64,000 bases of DNA from Cellulomonas sp. P24. Its GTDB lineage: Bacteria > Actinomycetota > Actinomycetes > Actinomycetales > Cellulomonadaceae. The stretch's first letter is position 1. The number at the start of each line of letters is the position of its first letter. Made by a program: the position numbers and the translations under genes. The notes beneath the pieces were generated by a model. The model had not been told where the DNA came from. It made no database searches and was given only the letters and a program-made list of their open reading frames with translations. Below are positions 1-9,856 of this stretch, one piece after another. Location: NCBI RefSeq assembly GCF_024704385.1, contig NZ_JAJDFX010000002.1, positions 4,216,001 to 4,280,000 of the forward strand, in the 5' to 3' direction.

Positions 1-409
1 CCACCTCGAGGCCGCGAGCGCCCCGGTGCGGTTGGCGCGCGAGCTGCGCCGGATCGGCGTGAAGGTCGGGGTGGCGCTGCGTCCCGGCACGGCGGTCGAG
101 CCGCTCGTCGACCTCCTCCCCGAGTTCGACATGGTGCTCGTCATGACGGTCGAACCGGGGTTCGGCGGGCAGTCGTTCATCGAGGGGACGCTGCCGAAGA
201 TCCGCCGCACGCGCGCGGCGATCACGGCCTCCGGGGCCCCGGTGCGGGTCCAGGTGGACGGAGGGGTCTCGCGCGCGACGATCGGGACGATCGCGGCGGC
301 GGGTGCGGACGTCTTCGTCGCCGGGTCGGCGGTGTACGGGGCCCCGGACATCCCGGCCGAGATCGACGCGCTCCGGGCGCTGGCCGAGGCGGCGAGCCGG
401 TCGTCCTGA
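1..409 (+). CDS. rpe: Ribulose-phosphate 3-epimerase, C-terminal part
   Basis: The reading frame is open from base 2, so the gene begins before the window. It encodes the last ~135 residues of a TIM-barrel epimerase that interconverts ribulose 5-phosphate and xylulose 5-phosphate in the pentose phosphate pathway. Visible family motifs are the [13 protein letters not shown] segment (catalytic loop region), the VQVDGGVS strand carrying the second catalytic Asp, and the phosphate-binding [13 protein letters not shown] end. It lies upstream of the riboflavin genes, which start from ribulose 5-phosphate, a common actinobacterial arrangement. A short inverted repeat (482-487/491-496) follows the stop and could end this transcript. 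Confidence 0.95.
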   Translation, partial: HLEAASAPVRLARELRRIGVKVGVALRPGTAVEPLVDLLPEFDMVLVMTVEPGFGGQSFIEGTLPKIRRTRAAITASGAPVRVQVDGGVSRATIGTIAAAGADVFVAGSAVYGAPDIPAEIDALRALAEAASRSS

Positions 410-555
410 TCCGGGCGATGACGTCGTCGTGACCCGAGTGGCGACCTCGTCAGATCCTGGCCGTGATCGCGAGACCGACGGGTGCCGTGTCGGCACGGAC
501 TGCGGTGTCGGTGGGGGAATGCCAGGTGTGGCATCATCGTTGGCGAGAACACATA
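410..555. other. Intergenic stretch before the FMN riboswitch
   Basis: No gene is seen. It holds two perfect 6-bp inverted repeats: GTGCCG/CGGCAC at 482-496 with a 3-base loop and ATGCCA/TGGCAT at 519-534 with a 4-base loop. The first may be a weak rpe terminator. The second overlaps the zone where the promoter of the riboflavin transcript should lie (CATCAT at 532-537 is the only -10-like sequence seen). Both assignments are guesses. Confidence 0.35.
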
Positions 556-715
556 CACGTGCTCCGGGGTCGGTGCAATTCCGAGCCGGCGGTGACAGTC
601 CGCGACCCGAGTCGTGACGGTGTCCGCACCTGACGGTGCGGAGGCGGTCGCGGCGCGGTTGACCTGGTGGAACTCCAGGACCGACGGTGAAAGTCCGGAT
701 GGGAGGCAGTACGTG
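556..715 (+). ncRNA. FMN riboswitch (RFN element)
   Basis: The closing stem P1 is CACGT (556-560) with ACGTG (711-715). Inside are the conserved RFN blocks: GGGGTCGGTGCAATTCCGA near 566-584, the GGCGGTGACAGTC block near 588-600, ACCTGGTGGAACTCCAGG-like hairpin near 662-680, and the ACCGACGGTGAAAGTCCGGATGGGAG region ending near 706. In known cases the aptamer binds FMN and lowers expression of the riboflavin genes. The first coding start follows about 100 bases later, which leaves room for an expression platform that controls translation of ribD or termination. Confidence 0.95.
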
Positions 716-817
716 GCGGTGCGTTCGGCGTGAGCCGGACGGGCCGTGGTTCGCGACGCGGCAGATGCGGCGTTGCCGACCTCACCCCGGAGCGCGACGG
801 CTGCCCGGGAGGTGGGG

Positions 818-1965
818 ATGATGACGCGCGGAGATGCGGTGACGCCGGTCGAGTCGGCGGCGATGCACCGCGCGCTGTCGTTGGCCGCCCAGGGGCCGTC
901 CCACGGGCCCAACCCGCAGGTCGGCTGCGTTCTCCTGAGTACCTCCGGGACCGTGGTCGGCGAAGGGTGGCACCGGGGCGCCGGGACGGCGCATGCCGAG
1001 GTCGCTGCCCTGGACGACGCTCGTGCGCGGGGGCTCGACGTGCGTGGAGGCACGGCCGTGGTCACCCTGGAACCCTGCAACCACACCGGGCGCACGGGTC
1101 CGTGCGCGGTCGCCCTCGCCGACGCAGGGGTCTCGCGTGTCGTCTACGCCGTTCCCGACCCGAACGGTGCCGCGGCGGGAGGCGCCGCCTCGCTCCGTGC
1201 GCGGGGGTCGACGTGGTCGGCGGCTACCTTCGCACCGACGGTGAGCAGCTCCTGCGTGTCTGGCTGCATGCTGTCAGGTCCGGGCGACCGTTCGTCACGC
1301 TGAAGCTCGCCAGCAGCCTGGACGGTCGGGTCGCGGCGGCCGACGGATCCAGCCGGTGGATCACGTCGGAGGAGGCGCGTGCGCACGCCCACGCGGTTCG
1401 GGAGCGCGTCGACGCGATCGCCGTCGGGACCGGCACGGCGCTCGAGGACGACCCGTCGCTGACCGCACGGGCACCGTCGGGTGCGCTCCTCGAGCACCAG
1501 CCGCTGCGCGTGGTCGTCGGGCACCGCGACGTCGCGGGTGCGGCGCGGCTCCATGGCCCCGGTGGAGAGCTCGTCGTCCTGCGCACCCACGACGTGGCGG
1601 AGGTCATGGCGTCCCTGGCGGCGCGCGAGGTGCGTCACCTCCTGGTCGAGGGAGGTCCGACCCTGGCCACCGCGTTCCTGCGCTCGGGCGTCGTCGACGA
1701 GCTCCACGCGTACGTCGCGCCGGTGCTGCTGGGTGCCGGCGCAACCAGCGTGCTCGATCTCGGGATCGGCACGATCGCCGAGGCGATCCGGTTGAGCCCG
1801 CAGCACCTGATGTCGCTCGGGCCCGACGTGCTGATCGTCGCCACGCCCACGTCATCGGCCACGCCCGGATCGACGGCGACCGGCGCATCGGTCACGTCGC
1901 TCGCGGCCGGATCGTCACCGGCAACCATGTCGTCCGCCACCACCGTCCACCAGGAGGAGCACTGA
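818..1965 (+). pseudogene. ribD: RibD, bifunctional deaminase/reductase, with a one-base frameshift
   Basis: RibD carries out the deamination and reduction steps of riboflavin synthesis. The N-terminal part has the deaminase zinc motifs HAEVAAL and EPCNHTGRTGPC; the C-terminal part has the reductase domain (TLKLASSLDGRVAA, VEGGPTLA). The two halves are in different frames, and the first frame stops at 1303. The break lies in a run of five G at 1203-1207. With six G the protein reads SLRARGVDVVGG without interruption and is 382 residues, a normal length. The gene starts at ATG 818 or 821 after GGAGG at 808-812. Since the rest of the operon is intact and the pathway needs this enzyme, an assembly error is more likely than a real mutation. 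Confidence 0.85.
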
Positions 1966-2636
1966 TGTTCACCGGGATCGTCGAAGAGGTCGGAGAGGTC
2001 GTGGAGATCGTCCACCCGGGCGGACCGGAGGACGACGCCCGGCTGACGTTGAGGGGGCCACGCGTGACGTCCGACGTCCACCGCGGCGACTCGATCTGCG
2101 TCTCGGGCGTGTGCCTGACGGTGACCGAGCTGCCGGGGGACGGGGTGTTCGTCGCGGACGTGATGCCCGAGACGCTACGGCGCACTGCGCTCGGCGATCT
2201 GCAGCCAGGCTCGCCGGTGAACCTCGAGCGCGCCGTGAGGGCGGATGCGCGGCTCGGCGGGCATGTCGTGCAGGGGCACGTGGACGGCGTGGGCGTGATC
2301 ACCCGGCGTTCTCCTGGTCCACGGTGGGACGACGTCGAGATCACGATCCCAGCAGACCTGGCACGCTACGTGGCCGAGAAGGGCTCGGTGACCGTGAGCG
2401 GCGTGTCGCTGACCGTGACGTCGGTGGGGTCGGACGTCTTCGGCGTGTCGCTCATCCCGACCACTCTGAGCGAGACGACTCTCGGCGGTCTCGGGATCGG
2501 CGGTCGGGTCAACATCGAGGTGGACGTGATCGCGAAGTACGTCGAACGGCTCCTGGCGGCGGGTGCACCGCCGCGCACGGGGCAGGACAGCAGCACGGAA
2601 CCGACCGACAGTCAGAGGGATCAGGACGCACGATGA
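1965..2636 (+). CDS. ribE: Riboflavin synthase alpha chain
   Basis: This 223-residue protein joins two molecules of 6,7-dimethyl-8-ribityllumazine to give riboflavin and a pyrimidine that is recycled. It starts with the hallmark MFTGIVEEVG and has two similar lumazine-binding barrels (about residues 1-95 and 96-195), each with a GxSVCVSGVCLTV-type segment (DSICVSGVCLTV, GSVTVSGVSLTV). A hydrophilic tail of ~25 residues follows. The ATG overlaps the ribD stop (TGATG) and its stop overlaps the next start, so translation is probably coupled. GGAGGAG lies a few bases upstream. Confidence 0.97.
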   Translation: MFTGIVEEVGEVVEIVHPGGPEDDARLTLRGPRVTSDVHRGDSICVSGVCLTVTELPGDGVFVADVMPETLRRTALGDLQPGSPVNLERAVRADARLGGHVVQGHVDGVGVITRRSPGPRWDDVEITIPADLARYVAEKGSVTVSGVSLTVTSVGSDVFGVSLIPTTLSETTLGGLGIGGRVNIEVDVIAKYVERLLAAGAPPRTGQDSSTEPTDSQRDQDAR

Positions 2637-3967
2637 GCACCGACACGGCACCGACACCCATCCGGACCGGCACGGTGGAGGAGGCGCTTGACGCCCTGCG
2701 CGCGGGTCGACCGGTGCTCGTCGCCGACTCCCCGGACCGCGAGAACGAGGCCGACGTGATCCTCGCGGCACAGTCGGCGACACCGGAGTGGGTCGCATGG
2801 ACGATCCGCCACTCGTCGGGATATCTGTGCGCCCCGATGCCGGCGGCCCGCGCGGACGCCCTGGACCTTCCGCTCATGGTGCCGCACAGCCAGGATCCGC
2901 GACGAACCGCGTACACCGTGACGGTCGACGCGGCGCGTGGGGTGACCACCGGCATCTCCGCGGCGGACCGGGCGTCCACGCTGCGGGTGCTGGCCGATCC
3001 GGCGTCGGGCCCGGAGAGCCTCATCCGGCCGGGGCACGTGCTGCCGCTCCGGGCGGTTCCCGGCGGCGTCCTCCACCGTTCGGGCCACACCGAGGCAGCG
3101 GTGGACCTCTGCCGGCTCGCGGGGCTCGAACCCGTCGGTGCGATCGCCGAGCTCGTGAACGACGACGGCACGATGACTCGCCTCGGCCAGGCGTCCGCCG
3201 TCGCGCAGGCGAACGGGCTCGTCCTGCTGACGATCGCCGACCTGATCGCCTGGCGGACCTCCCACGGCGACCTGCCGGTGCGCGAGAGCGCGCCGGACGG
3301 CACCGGGACCGGCACAGCACTGCGCCCACGCGTCCACGAGACCGGGACGGCCGCGCTGCCGACCCGGCACGGTGTGTTCCGGATCCACGGGTACCGCGAC
3401 CTGCGGACGGGGTCGGAGCACGTCGCGATGGTCTCCGAGCGAGCGGCGAGTGGCGTCCCGGTCGTGCGCGTGCACTCCGAGTGCCTGACCGGCGACGCGT
3501 TCGCGTCCGCACGGTGCGACTGCGGCCCGCAGCTCGACGCCGCCCTGGCGACCGCGGCGAGCGAGGGCGGCGCGGTCGTGTACCTGCGCGGCCACGAGGG
3601 GCGCGGGATCGGCCTCCTGGCGAAGATCTCGGCCTACGCCCTCCAGGACGAGGGCCGTGACACCGTCGAGGCGAACATCGACCTCGGGTGGCCGGCGGAC
3701 CGGCGGGAGTACGGTGCGGCGGCGGCGATCCTGCATGAGCTCGGTCTGGACCGGATCCAGCTGCTGACGAACAACCCGGCCAAGGTCGCGGGGCTCACCG
3801 CGCACGGGATCGACGTCGTCGAGGTGCGGCCGATCGAGGTCGGGCGCACCCCGCACAACGCGCGGTACCTGAAGACCAAGGCTCAGCTGATGGGCCATCT
3901 GCTGAGCGACGTGCCGGTCGGGCCCGTCGACTCGGCCCCGACCACCGACGACGAGGAGACGGCGTGA
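2633..3967 (+). CDS. ribBA: Bifunctional DHBP synthase / GTP cyclohydrolase II
   Basis: The protein has 444 residues. The N-terminal half (about 10-215) is 3,4-dihydroxy-2-butanone-4-phosphate synthase, with the acidic DRENEAD metal/substrate motif at 35-41 and [10 protein letters not shown] near 130. The C-terminal half (about 220-425) is GTP cyclohydrolase II, with zinc ligands in [17 protein letters not shown] near 280-297, the [10 protein letters not shown] loop and the LTNNPAK segment. Together they supply both precursors of lumazine. Start and stop overlap the neighbours by four bases (ATGA, GTGA), marking a tightly coupled operon under the upstream FMN riboswitch. Confidence 0.97.
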   Translation: MSTDTAPTPIRTGTVEEALDALRAGRPVLVADSPDRENEADVILAAQSATPEWVAWTIRHSSGYLCAPMPAARADALDLPLMVPHSQDPRRTAYTVTVDAARGVTTGISAADRASTLRVLADPASGPESLIRPGHVLPLRAVPGGVLHRSGHTEAAVDLCRLAGLEPVGAIAELVNDDGTMTRLGQASAVAQANGLVLLTIADLIAWRTSHGDLPVRESAPDGTGTGTALRPRVHETGTAALPTRHGVFRIHGYRDLRTGSEHVAMVSERAASGVPVVRVHSECLTGDAFASARCDCGPQLDAALATAASEGGAVVYLRGHEGRGIGLLAKISAYALQDEGRDTVEANIDLGWPADRREYGAAAAILHELGLDRIQLLTNNPAKVAGLTAHGIDVVEVRPIEVGRTPHNARYLKTKAQLMGHLLSDVPVGPVDSAPTTDDEETA

Positions 3968-4431
3968 GCGGCGCAGGAGCACCGAGAGTCACCACCGACG
4001 GCACCGGGCTGCGGGTCGCCGTGATCGCGGCGAGCTGGCACACCCAGATCATGGACGGTCTGCTCGGCGGTGCCGAGCGGGCGTTGGAGGCGGCAGGCGT
4101 CACGGACGTGACGATCGTGCGGGTGCCCGGGTCGTTCGAGCTGCCGGTGGCGGCGGCACGTGCCGCTCAGCAGGGCTTCGACGCCGTCGTGGCCCTCGGT
4201 GTCGTGATCCGCGGTGGGACGCCGCACTTCGAGTACGTCTGCTCGGCGGCGACCATGGGTCTGACCGACGTCGCGGTCCGGACCGGTGTGCCGATCGGTT
4301 TCGGAGTCCTCACGTGCGACAACGAGGTGCAGGCCTTCGAGCGCGCCGGTCTTCCCGGGTCGCGTGAGGACAAGGGAGCCGAGGCGGCGGAGGCGGCCGT
4401 CGCGACCGCGGTCGCGCTCCGCGCGCTGTGA
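3964..4431 (+). CDS. ribH: 6,7-Dimethyl-8-ribityllumazine synthase
   Basis: This 155-residue protein condenses the ribitylamino-pyrimidine with dihydroxybutanone phosphate and usually forms 60-subunit or pentameric shells. Family signatures are VAVIAASWH near the start, [10 protein letters not shown], the [14 protein letters not shown] active-site segment with its His, and [16 protein letters not shown]. The GTG start overlaps the ribBA stop. It is the last riboflavin gene; a gap of about 60 bases and a separate promoter precede hisE. Confidence 0.97.
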   Translation: MSGAGAPRVTTDGTGLRVAVIAASWHTQIMDGLLGGAERALEAAGVTDVTIVRVPGSFELPVAAARAAQQGFDAVVALGVVIRGGTPHFEYVCSAATMGLTDVAVRTGVPIGFGVLTCDNEVQAFERAGLPGSREDKGAEAAEAAVATAVALRAL

Positions 4432-4492
4432 CCCCCGCCCGGTCGCTGGACGCGGCACCTGGTCGGACCACGGTCCGTCTAGGCTCACTCCT

Positions 4493-4756
4493 GTGAAGAC
4501 GTTCGAGTCCCTGTTCACCGAGCTGGCCGAGAAGGCCGCCACCCGCCCGACCGGATCGGGCACGGTCGCCGAGCTCGACGCCGGTGTCCACGCGATCGGC
4601 AAGAAGATCGTCGAGGAGGCGGCCGAGGTCTGGATGGCCGCCGAGCACGAGGGGGAGACGCGCACCGCGGAGGAGATCTCTCAGCTCCTCTACCATCTGC
4701 AGGTGCTGATGCTCGCGCGCGGTCTCACGCTCGACGACGTGTACACGCACCTCTGA
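4493..4756 (+). CDS. hisE: Phosphoribosyl-ATP pyrophosphatase
   Basis: This 87-residue enzyme catalyses the second step of histidine synthesis, splitting pyrophosphate from phosphoribosyl-ATP. The MazG-like helical fold is recognisable from [14 protein letters not shown] and the [14 protein letters not shown] helix with acidic metal ligands. The GTG start is chosen because a TAGGCT -10 box (4480-4485) lies seven bases upstream, so the mRNA is probably leaderless and independent of the riboflavin operon. hisG follows 59 bases downstream. Confidence 0.95.
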   Translation: MKTFESLFTELAEKAATRPTGSGTVAELDAGVHAIGKKIVEEAAEVWMAAEHEGETRTAEEISQLLYHLQVLMLARGLTLDDVYTHL

Positions 4757-4815
4757 CCTGTTGGCTCCCTGCGGGGTCGCGCCCGACTCCCGCCCGTCCT
4801 GAACCCGAGGGCCCC

Positions 4816-5664
4816 GTGCTGAGAATTGCCGTCCCGAACAAGGGCTCCCTGTCGGAGCCGGCCAGCGAGATGCTCCGAGAGGCGGGGTACCGCCAGCGGC
4901 GGGACTCCCGCGAGCTCGTCCTCGCCGACCCGGCCAACGACGTCGAGTTCTTCTTCCTGCGTCCGCGTGACATCGCGCTGTACGTGGGCGCGGGCACCGT
5001 CGACGCCGGGATCACCGGCCGCGACCTGCTGCTCGACTCCGGCGCTGCTGCGGAGGAGCACCTGGAGCTCGGCTTCGCGCGCTCGACGTTCCGGTTCGCC
5101 GCGCCGGCAGGTGAGATGTCGGAGATCGCCCAGATCTCCGGCAAGCGCGTCGCGACGTCCTACCCGGTTCTCGTCGCCGATCACCTGAGCCGGCGCGGGA
5201 TCCCGATCGCCGGCGTCGTGCGGCTGGACGGCGCGGTCGAGACGGCCGTCAAGCTCGGTGTCGCGGACGTGATCGCGGACGTCGTCGAGACCGGTACGAC
5301 GCTCCGTGCGGCCGGCCTCGAGATCTTCGGCGAGCCGATCCTCCGCTCGGAGGCGGTGCTCGTCCGTCGCTCCGACCGCGCGGTGCCCGCGGGCCTCGAG
5401 GTGCTCACGCGCCGGCTCCAGGGTGTGCTCACCGCACGGCAGTACGTGCTGATGGACTACGACATCCCGTTGACGAAGGTCGAGGCCGCCGTCGCGATCA
5501 CCCCAGGTCTCGAGTCCCCGACCGTGTCACCCCTGCACGACCGCGACTGGGCCGCGGTCCGGGCCATGGTCCGCCGTGACGAGACGAACGCGGTGATGGA
5601 TGCGCTGTACGACGTGGGAGCTCGCGCGATCCTGGTGACGTCCATCCACGCGTGCCGGTTGTGA
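4816..5664 (+). CDS. hisG: ATP phosphoribosyltransferase, long form
   Basis: This 282-residue enzyme performs the first committed step of histidine synthesis, from ATP and PRPP. The start [11 protein letters not shown] is typical, as is the phosphate-binding [14 protein letters not shown] loop near residue 155. The C-terminal ~80 residues form the regulatory domain of the long, HisZ-independent form, which in this family is feedback-inhibited by histidine. The GTG start at 4816 is the only one that gives a complete N-terminus. The 3' end overlaps the next gene by 13 bases. Confidence 0.97.
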   Translation: MLRIAVPNKGSLSEPASEMLREAGYRQRRDSRELVLADPANDVEFFFLRPRDIALYVGAGTVDAGITGRDLLLDSGAAAEEHLELGFARSTFRFAAPAGEMSEIAQISGKRVATSYPVLVADHLSRRGIPIAGVVRLDGAVETAVKLGVADVIADVVETGTTLRAAGLEIFGEPILRSEAVLVRRSDRAVPAGLEVLTRRLQGVLTARQYVLMDYDIPLTKVEAAVAITPGLESPTVSPLHDRDWAAVRAMVRRDETNAVMDALYDVGARAILVTSIHACRL

Positions 5665-6149
5665 CCGTGCCGCGCGGCGACAGATCGGGTTCCGGGTCGC
5701 AGGACTCCCTGCACGCCCCGTTCCGGCCTCGTCTCGCGCGTGCGGTCTCGTTGTCGTTCGCAGTCGCAGTGGTGGTCCTCACCCCCGTCCTTGCGATCGC
5801 CCTCCCGACCGACGGGTCGAACGCGTTCGCCCTGCCGGACCGCCTCGGCATCCTCGCGGTCGGAGCGGCGATCGTCGCGTTCCTGTGGCGGCAGGCCTCG
5901 GTCAGCGCCGTGCCGGATGCGGATGGCCTGACGGTGCGGAACCTCGTGTTCACGCGGCGGCTCGCCTGGGCGGAGATCGTGTCGGTCCGGTTCGGGTCAG
6001 GGCGTCCGTGGGTGCAGCTCGACCTCGCGGACGGCGACACGCTCGCCGTCATGGGTGTGCAGGAGTCCGACGGCGCGCGCGCCGTCGACGAGTCACGGCG
6101 CCTCGCGACGCTCGTCGCGCTGCACACGCACGTCGAGCGCGACAGCTGA
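5652..6149 (+). CDS. PH domain-containing membrane protein
   Basis: The 165-residue product has two likely membrane helices (about residues 31-51 and 64-80), then a small bacterial PH-type domain (residues 88-150) with the pattern [21 protein letters not shown]. Proteins of this kind often follow hisG in actinobacteria; no biochemical role can be given. The GTG start lies inside the hisG end, which suggests co-transcription. It converges with the next gene at a distance of 11 bases. Confidence 0.85.
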   Translation: MPVVTVPRGDRSGSGSQDSLHAPFRPRLARAVSLSFAVAVVVLTPVLAIALPTDGSNAFALPDRLGILAVGAAIVAFLWRQASVSAVPDADGLTVRNLVFTRRLAWAEIVSVRFGSGRPWVQLDLADGDTLAVMGVQESDGARAVDESRRLATLVALHTHVERDS

Positions 6150-6160
6150 CGCGGCGCCGT

Positions 6161-7336
6161 TCAGCGGACGGCGACCGCCTCCGCGTGGACCCCGGCCACT
6201 GCGGCGGCGAGGAACGCGGCCGGGTCGTCGTCGAGACCACGGCCCATGGTCGACAGCGGGATCGGGGTGCCGGCAAGGGCGTCGCGCAGATCCGAGCCCG
6301 CGGCCACCCGGACGAGGCGGTGCCGTCCGGCGGGTGCGCCGAGCTCAGCGGCCTGAACGGTGATCCTGTCGCCGAGGGCAGCGAGCGGGGACTCGGCGGG
6401 GAACACCGGGACGACGACGTCGGCAGACGCGAGGGCCACCTGCCCGTACGCCGTGAGCGAGTGGTGGGACACACCGTGATGACGAGGGCGCGCGTCGGCC
6501 CCCGAGACGCGGAGCGAAGCGATCGGGCGACCGTGCAGGGTGGCCGCGGCGTTGATCGCCTCGCCGGCCGACACTCCGGAGAACCCCCAGCGGGTGCCGG
6601 TGCCGAGATTGCCCGGACCTTGTGCGACGACGACCAGGTCCGCCTCGACCACGAGGCGCGCGGCGAGAAGCCCCATGTGGACGGTGACAGCCTCGAGATC
6701 ACCGCCGAAGGCCTGACCGACGGTCACGCACGACGCGAGCCATCCGGCTGCGCGGAGCTCCGCCACGGTGCGGGAGAACCCGGCCGGCAGCGCGCCGCCG
6801 TCCGTCATGACGTACGCGACCCGAGGTGCGGGGCGACCGGACAGAGCGGCCGAGTGGCGCGCACCGGCGACGATCGCCGGGACGGCCGAGTGGAGGTCGG
6901 CCACGACGACCGGCATCCCCCCGAGGTCCTCCGCGTCGCGCAGCACGTCGTGGTGGTCGGACTCCTGGTCGTCGACGCCGAGCACCATCGTCTGGAGCGG
7001 GGTGTATCGCGCCTTGACGAGATGGCCCGGTGCAGGTGCCGGATCCGCGGGCAGGCGATCGGTGCGGGCGACGACGAGCGCGTAGCCGCCCGTCCCGAGC
7101 CCCCGGTCGAGCGCGGTCACGTTCATCAGGACGCGCGCACCGCGCTCCATCGGACCGACGAGATCGGGGTAGGCGAGGGCCCGCACGCACGCCGGACCGG
7201 GACCGGGTCGAGCAGCCGTTCCTCCGGCTGGGTCGGACGCTGTCCCTGGCGCGCCGTCCACCTCGACGACGAGCTCGAGGGCTCCGCGCCAGGCCGGTCC
7301 GAACGACACCACGGTCCCTGCGCGCCACGTGATCAC
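6161..7336 (-). CDS. DUF3866 family protein
   Basis: The 391-residue protein matches the actinobacterial DUF3866 family: it has the VKARYTPLQTMVLGVDDQES stretch near residue 110, VAYVMTDGGALP, and a VVAQGPGNLGTGTRWGFSG segment. The function is unknown. In proteasome-bearing actinobacteria members lie near the Pup-proteasome genes. The start is GTG 7336, with TAGCGT (7348-7343 on this strand) six bases upstream, so it is probably leaderless. Its promoter is back to back with that of pafB. Confidence 0.88.
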   Translation of the reverse strand: MITWRAGTVVSFGPAWRGALELVVEVDGAPGTASDPAGGTAARPGPGPACVRALAYPDLVGPMERGARVLMNVTALDRGLGTGGYALVVARTDRLPADPAPAPGHLVKARYTPLQTMVLGVDDQESDHHDVLRDAEDLGGMPVVVADLHSAVPAIVAGARHSAALSGRPAPRVAYVMTDGGALPAGFSRTVAELRAAGWLASCVTVGQAFGGDLEAVTVHMGLLAARLVVEADLVVVAQGPGNLGTGTRWGFSGVSAGEAINAAATLHGRPIASLRVSGADARPRHHGVSHHSLTAYGQVALASADVVVPVFPAESPLAALGDRITVQAAELGAPAGRHRLVRVAAGSDLRDALAGTPIPLSTMGRGLDDDPAAFLAAAVAGVHAEAVAVR

Positions 7337-7369
7337 GGCATCACGCTACCGGGCTACTACCGTGGTGCC

Positions 7370-8429
7370 GTGGCCGACCCGATCCCTCCAGCCGAACGGC
7401 TGCTCAACCTCGTCATCGCCCTGGTCAACACGGGGGAGTCGGATGTCGAAGGAGCAGATCCGCAGCACGGTCGCGGGATACGGTGACGCGACGTCGGACG
7501 ACGCCTTCGAACGAATGTTCGAGAGGGACAAGGATGCGCTCCGCGACCTCGGCATCCCGATCGTGACGGTGACGGGACGAGGGCACGGCGACGACATCGG
7601 CTACCGGGTCGACCAGGACGCGTACGCCATGCCGCAGGTCGACCTCACGGCGGCGGAGCTCGGTGTGCTGTCGCTCGCGGCTCAGTTCTGGCAGGACCGT
7701 TCCCTCCGCACGGATGCGACGCGCGCCTTGACGAAGCTGCGCGCGGTCGGTTCGGGGCCCGAGGCGGGGGACCTCGTCGCCGGGCTCGCCCCACGTGTCC
7801 CTGCGGCCGGCGCGGCTCTCGGGCCGCTGCTGGACGCCGTGCACGCGCACCAGGCGGTCACCTTCAGCTATCGAGCGGCGAGCACCGGCGAGGTGCGCAC
7901 GCGGGTGCTCGAACCCTGGCGGCTGCTCGTTCGCGAAGGCGGCTGGTACGTGGTCGGCTTCGACCGTGACCGGGCGGCGCCCCGGTCGTTCCGGCTCAGT
8001 CGGGTCGAGGGCGCGGTGAGAGCGACCGGGCCGGCTGGGTCGTTCGTGGTGCCGGCGGGGGTCGACCCTGCGACGGTGCTCGACTCGCGGCGCGCGGACA
8101 CGTCGGCCGTCGCCCGCCTGGCGGTGCGTCCGGAACGGGCGAGCGCCCTGAGATCCCGTGCGGTGAGCGTCCCGGACGCTGACACGTCCGCTCCCGACGA
8201 TCGGTCGGCCGCGACGCCGTCCGATCGCGACCTGATCCACGTGCCCTACACGTCGATCACGGCGTTCGTCGACGAGGTGGTGGGCTACGGCGACGCCGTC
8301 GTGGTGCTCGAGCCGCAAGAGCTCAGGCAGCAGGTCGTCGCGCGTCTGCAGACCGCGGCCGCCCTCGACCGGGGAGTGCGCGGCGCGGCCGCGAGCGGGG
8401 ACATCGTCTCGGAGGCTGACCATGGCTGA
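7370..8429 (+). pseudogene. pafB: PafB, WYL-domain regulator, with a one-base frameshift
   Basis: PafB and PafC form the activator of the LexA-independent DNA damage response in actinobacteria. The product has an N-terminal winged helix (AERLLNLVIALVNT, then MSKEQIRSTVAGYGD), a WYL domain (FSYRAASTGEVRTRVLEPWRL) and a C-terminal extension. The first ~22 residues and the rest are in different frames. The junction is a run of five G at 7432-7436; with four G the sequence reads VNTGSRMSKEQIR, the spacing usual in the family, and the protein is 352 residues. An assembly error is likely. TACCGT at 7358-7363 lies six bases before the GTG start, so the mRNA is probably leaderless. Confidence 0.85.
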
Positions 8430-9402
8430 GCGTGCACCCGACCGACTGGTCCGGCTGCTCGGGATGATCGCCTACCTCGAGCGTCACGGTGGGGTGCCTG
8501 TCGAGGAGCTGGCCGAGCAGTTCCAGGTGCCGCGTCGGCAGGTCATCGACGACATCGACACGCTGTGGCTCACGGGAACCCCCGGGTACTGGCCGCACGA
8601 CCTGATCGACTTCGACGCCGCCGCGCTCGAGCAGGGCGTCGTGCGGGTCACGCAGAGCCGCGGGATGACCCGGCCGCTCCGCCTCGGGACGCGCGAGGCC
8701 ATCGCCCTGGTGGCTGCGCTGCGCGCGATGCGCGAGTCGTTGGTCGCCGGTCTCGACGCGGATCGACTCGCCGTCCTCGAATCGGTCCTCACGAAGCTCA
8801 CGGCGGCGACGGGCGAGGCGGCGACCGTGGTCGACGTCCGGCTCGCCACTGACGGCGTGCCTGCGGTCAACGCGGCCGTCGGTGCGGCGCTCCAGTCCGG
8901 TCGACGGCTCCGGTTGCGCTACGTGACCTCGGCTGACGTCGTGGGGGAGCGCGAGGTCGACCCGATTCGGCTCGTCACGGGTGAGCGGCGCACCTACCTG
9001 GTCGCCTGGTGCTGGCGGGCCCGGGCGGAGCGCCTGTTCCGGATGGACCGGGTGCTGTCGGCGGAGATGCTCGACGTGCCGGTCGTCGACCACCCGAGGT
9101 CCGACCACGAGGACGCGTTCCACCCGGACCAGGACGCCGAGCTGGTCACGCTCGAGCTCGAGAGCAGGGCGCGGTGGGTGGCCGAGACCGTGCCGGTCGA
9201 GAGCGTCCGGAACCGCCCCGACGGGTCGTTCGAGGTGGACCTGAGGGTCGTCGACCCGTCCTGGCTCCGGCACCTTCTGCTGCAGATCGCGGGCGACGTC
9301 CGCTCGGTGCGGCCGGCGACTGTCGCTGCCGAGGTGGCGCAGGTCGCGAGAGACGCGCTGAGCGCGTACGCGGCGACGCCGGTCGACCGGGCCTCGAGCT
9401 GA
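8422..9402 (+). CDS. pafC: PafC, WYL-domain regulator
   Basis: The 326-residue partner of PafB. The N-terminal helix-turn-helix (residues 8-65, RLVRLLGMIAYLERHGGVPVEEL) is followed by a WYL domain (residues 150-225, with GERRTYLVAWCWRAR and LFRMDRV) and a C-terminal WCX-type domain. The ATG overlaps the end of pafB by eight bases, so the two are co-translated, as expected for obligate partners. WYL domains in this family are thought to sense single-stranded DNA. Confidence 0.93.
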   Translation: MAERAPDRLVRLLGMIAYLERHGGVPVEELAEQFQVPRRQVIDDIDTLWLTGTPGYWPHDLIDFDAAALEQGVVRVTQSRGMTRPLRLGTREAIALVAALRAMRESLVAGLDADRLAVLESVLTKLTAATGEAATVVDVRLATDGVPAVNAAVGAALQSGRRLRLRYVTSADVVGEREVDPIRLVTGERRTYLVAWCWRARAERLFRMDRVLSAEMLDVPVVDHPRSDHEDAFHPDQDAELVTLELESRARWVAETVPVESVRNRPDGSFEVDLRVVDPSWLRHLLLQIAGDVRSVRPATVAAEVAQVARDALSAYAATPVDRASS

Positions 9403-9426
9403 GCCTGGACGGATACGCTGACGTCC

Positions 9427-9759
9427 ATGCTGTGGTTCACCGTCTGGACGGGGCTCGTGCTCGGGACGCTGGTGGGCGCGTTCTTCCTGGCGCGTGACCT
9501 GTGGCGCAAGGCGCGTGCGCTGGCCGAGGAGCTCGGGCGTGCGGCCGAGGTGTTCGGCGAGCTGTCCGTGCAGGCGACCGCACTCGCAGAGGCCGCGGAG
9601 GCGCTCGAGGCGGCTCGTGCGGCGCGCGACCCGTTCGCGGACCCGGTGGTGGCCCGGCGGGCACGCGCCGAGGTCCGCCACCGCACCGAGCAGCGCCGGG
9701 CCGGCCGCGAGGAGCGGCGGCAGGCCACGGCAGAGAGCTGGCGACGCTTCACGCACTGA
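9427..9759 (+). CDS. Small membrane-anchored coiled-coil protein, function unknown
   Basis: The 110-residue product has one N-terminal membrane helix (residues 3-22, LWFTVWTGLVLGTLVGAFFL) and a long charged, alanine-rich helix that could form a coiled coil (residues 24-65 and 75-105). It ends in a very basic arginine-rich tail. TACGCT at 9414-9419 lies seven bases before the ATG, which supports a leaderless start. It sits between pafC and tatA; nothing else indicates its role. Confidence 0.75.
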   Translation: MLWFTVWTGLVLGTLVGAFFLARDLWRKARALAEELGRAAEVFGELSVQATALAEAAEALEAARAARDPFADPVVARRARAEVRHRTEQRRAGREERRQATAESWRRFTH

Positions 9760-9856
9760 CGTCCACCGGTCGGTGAGCAGCACCGTCCGCGCCGGGGGCG
9801 CTGTGCGGTCGGTGGCCTAGCATGAACCGCACGACAGGTTCCTACGGAGGGGTCCG

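Noticed and set aside
5885-7486. A long plus-strand frame opposite the DUF3866 gene
   Set aside because: The DUF3866 protein on the other strand is well conserved and has a leaderless promoter. Only the last part of the plus frame (after 7370) is real; it is the N-terminus of pafB before its frameshift.
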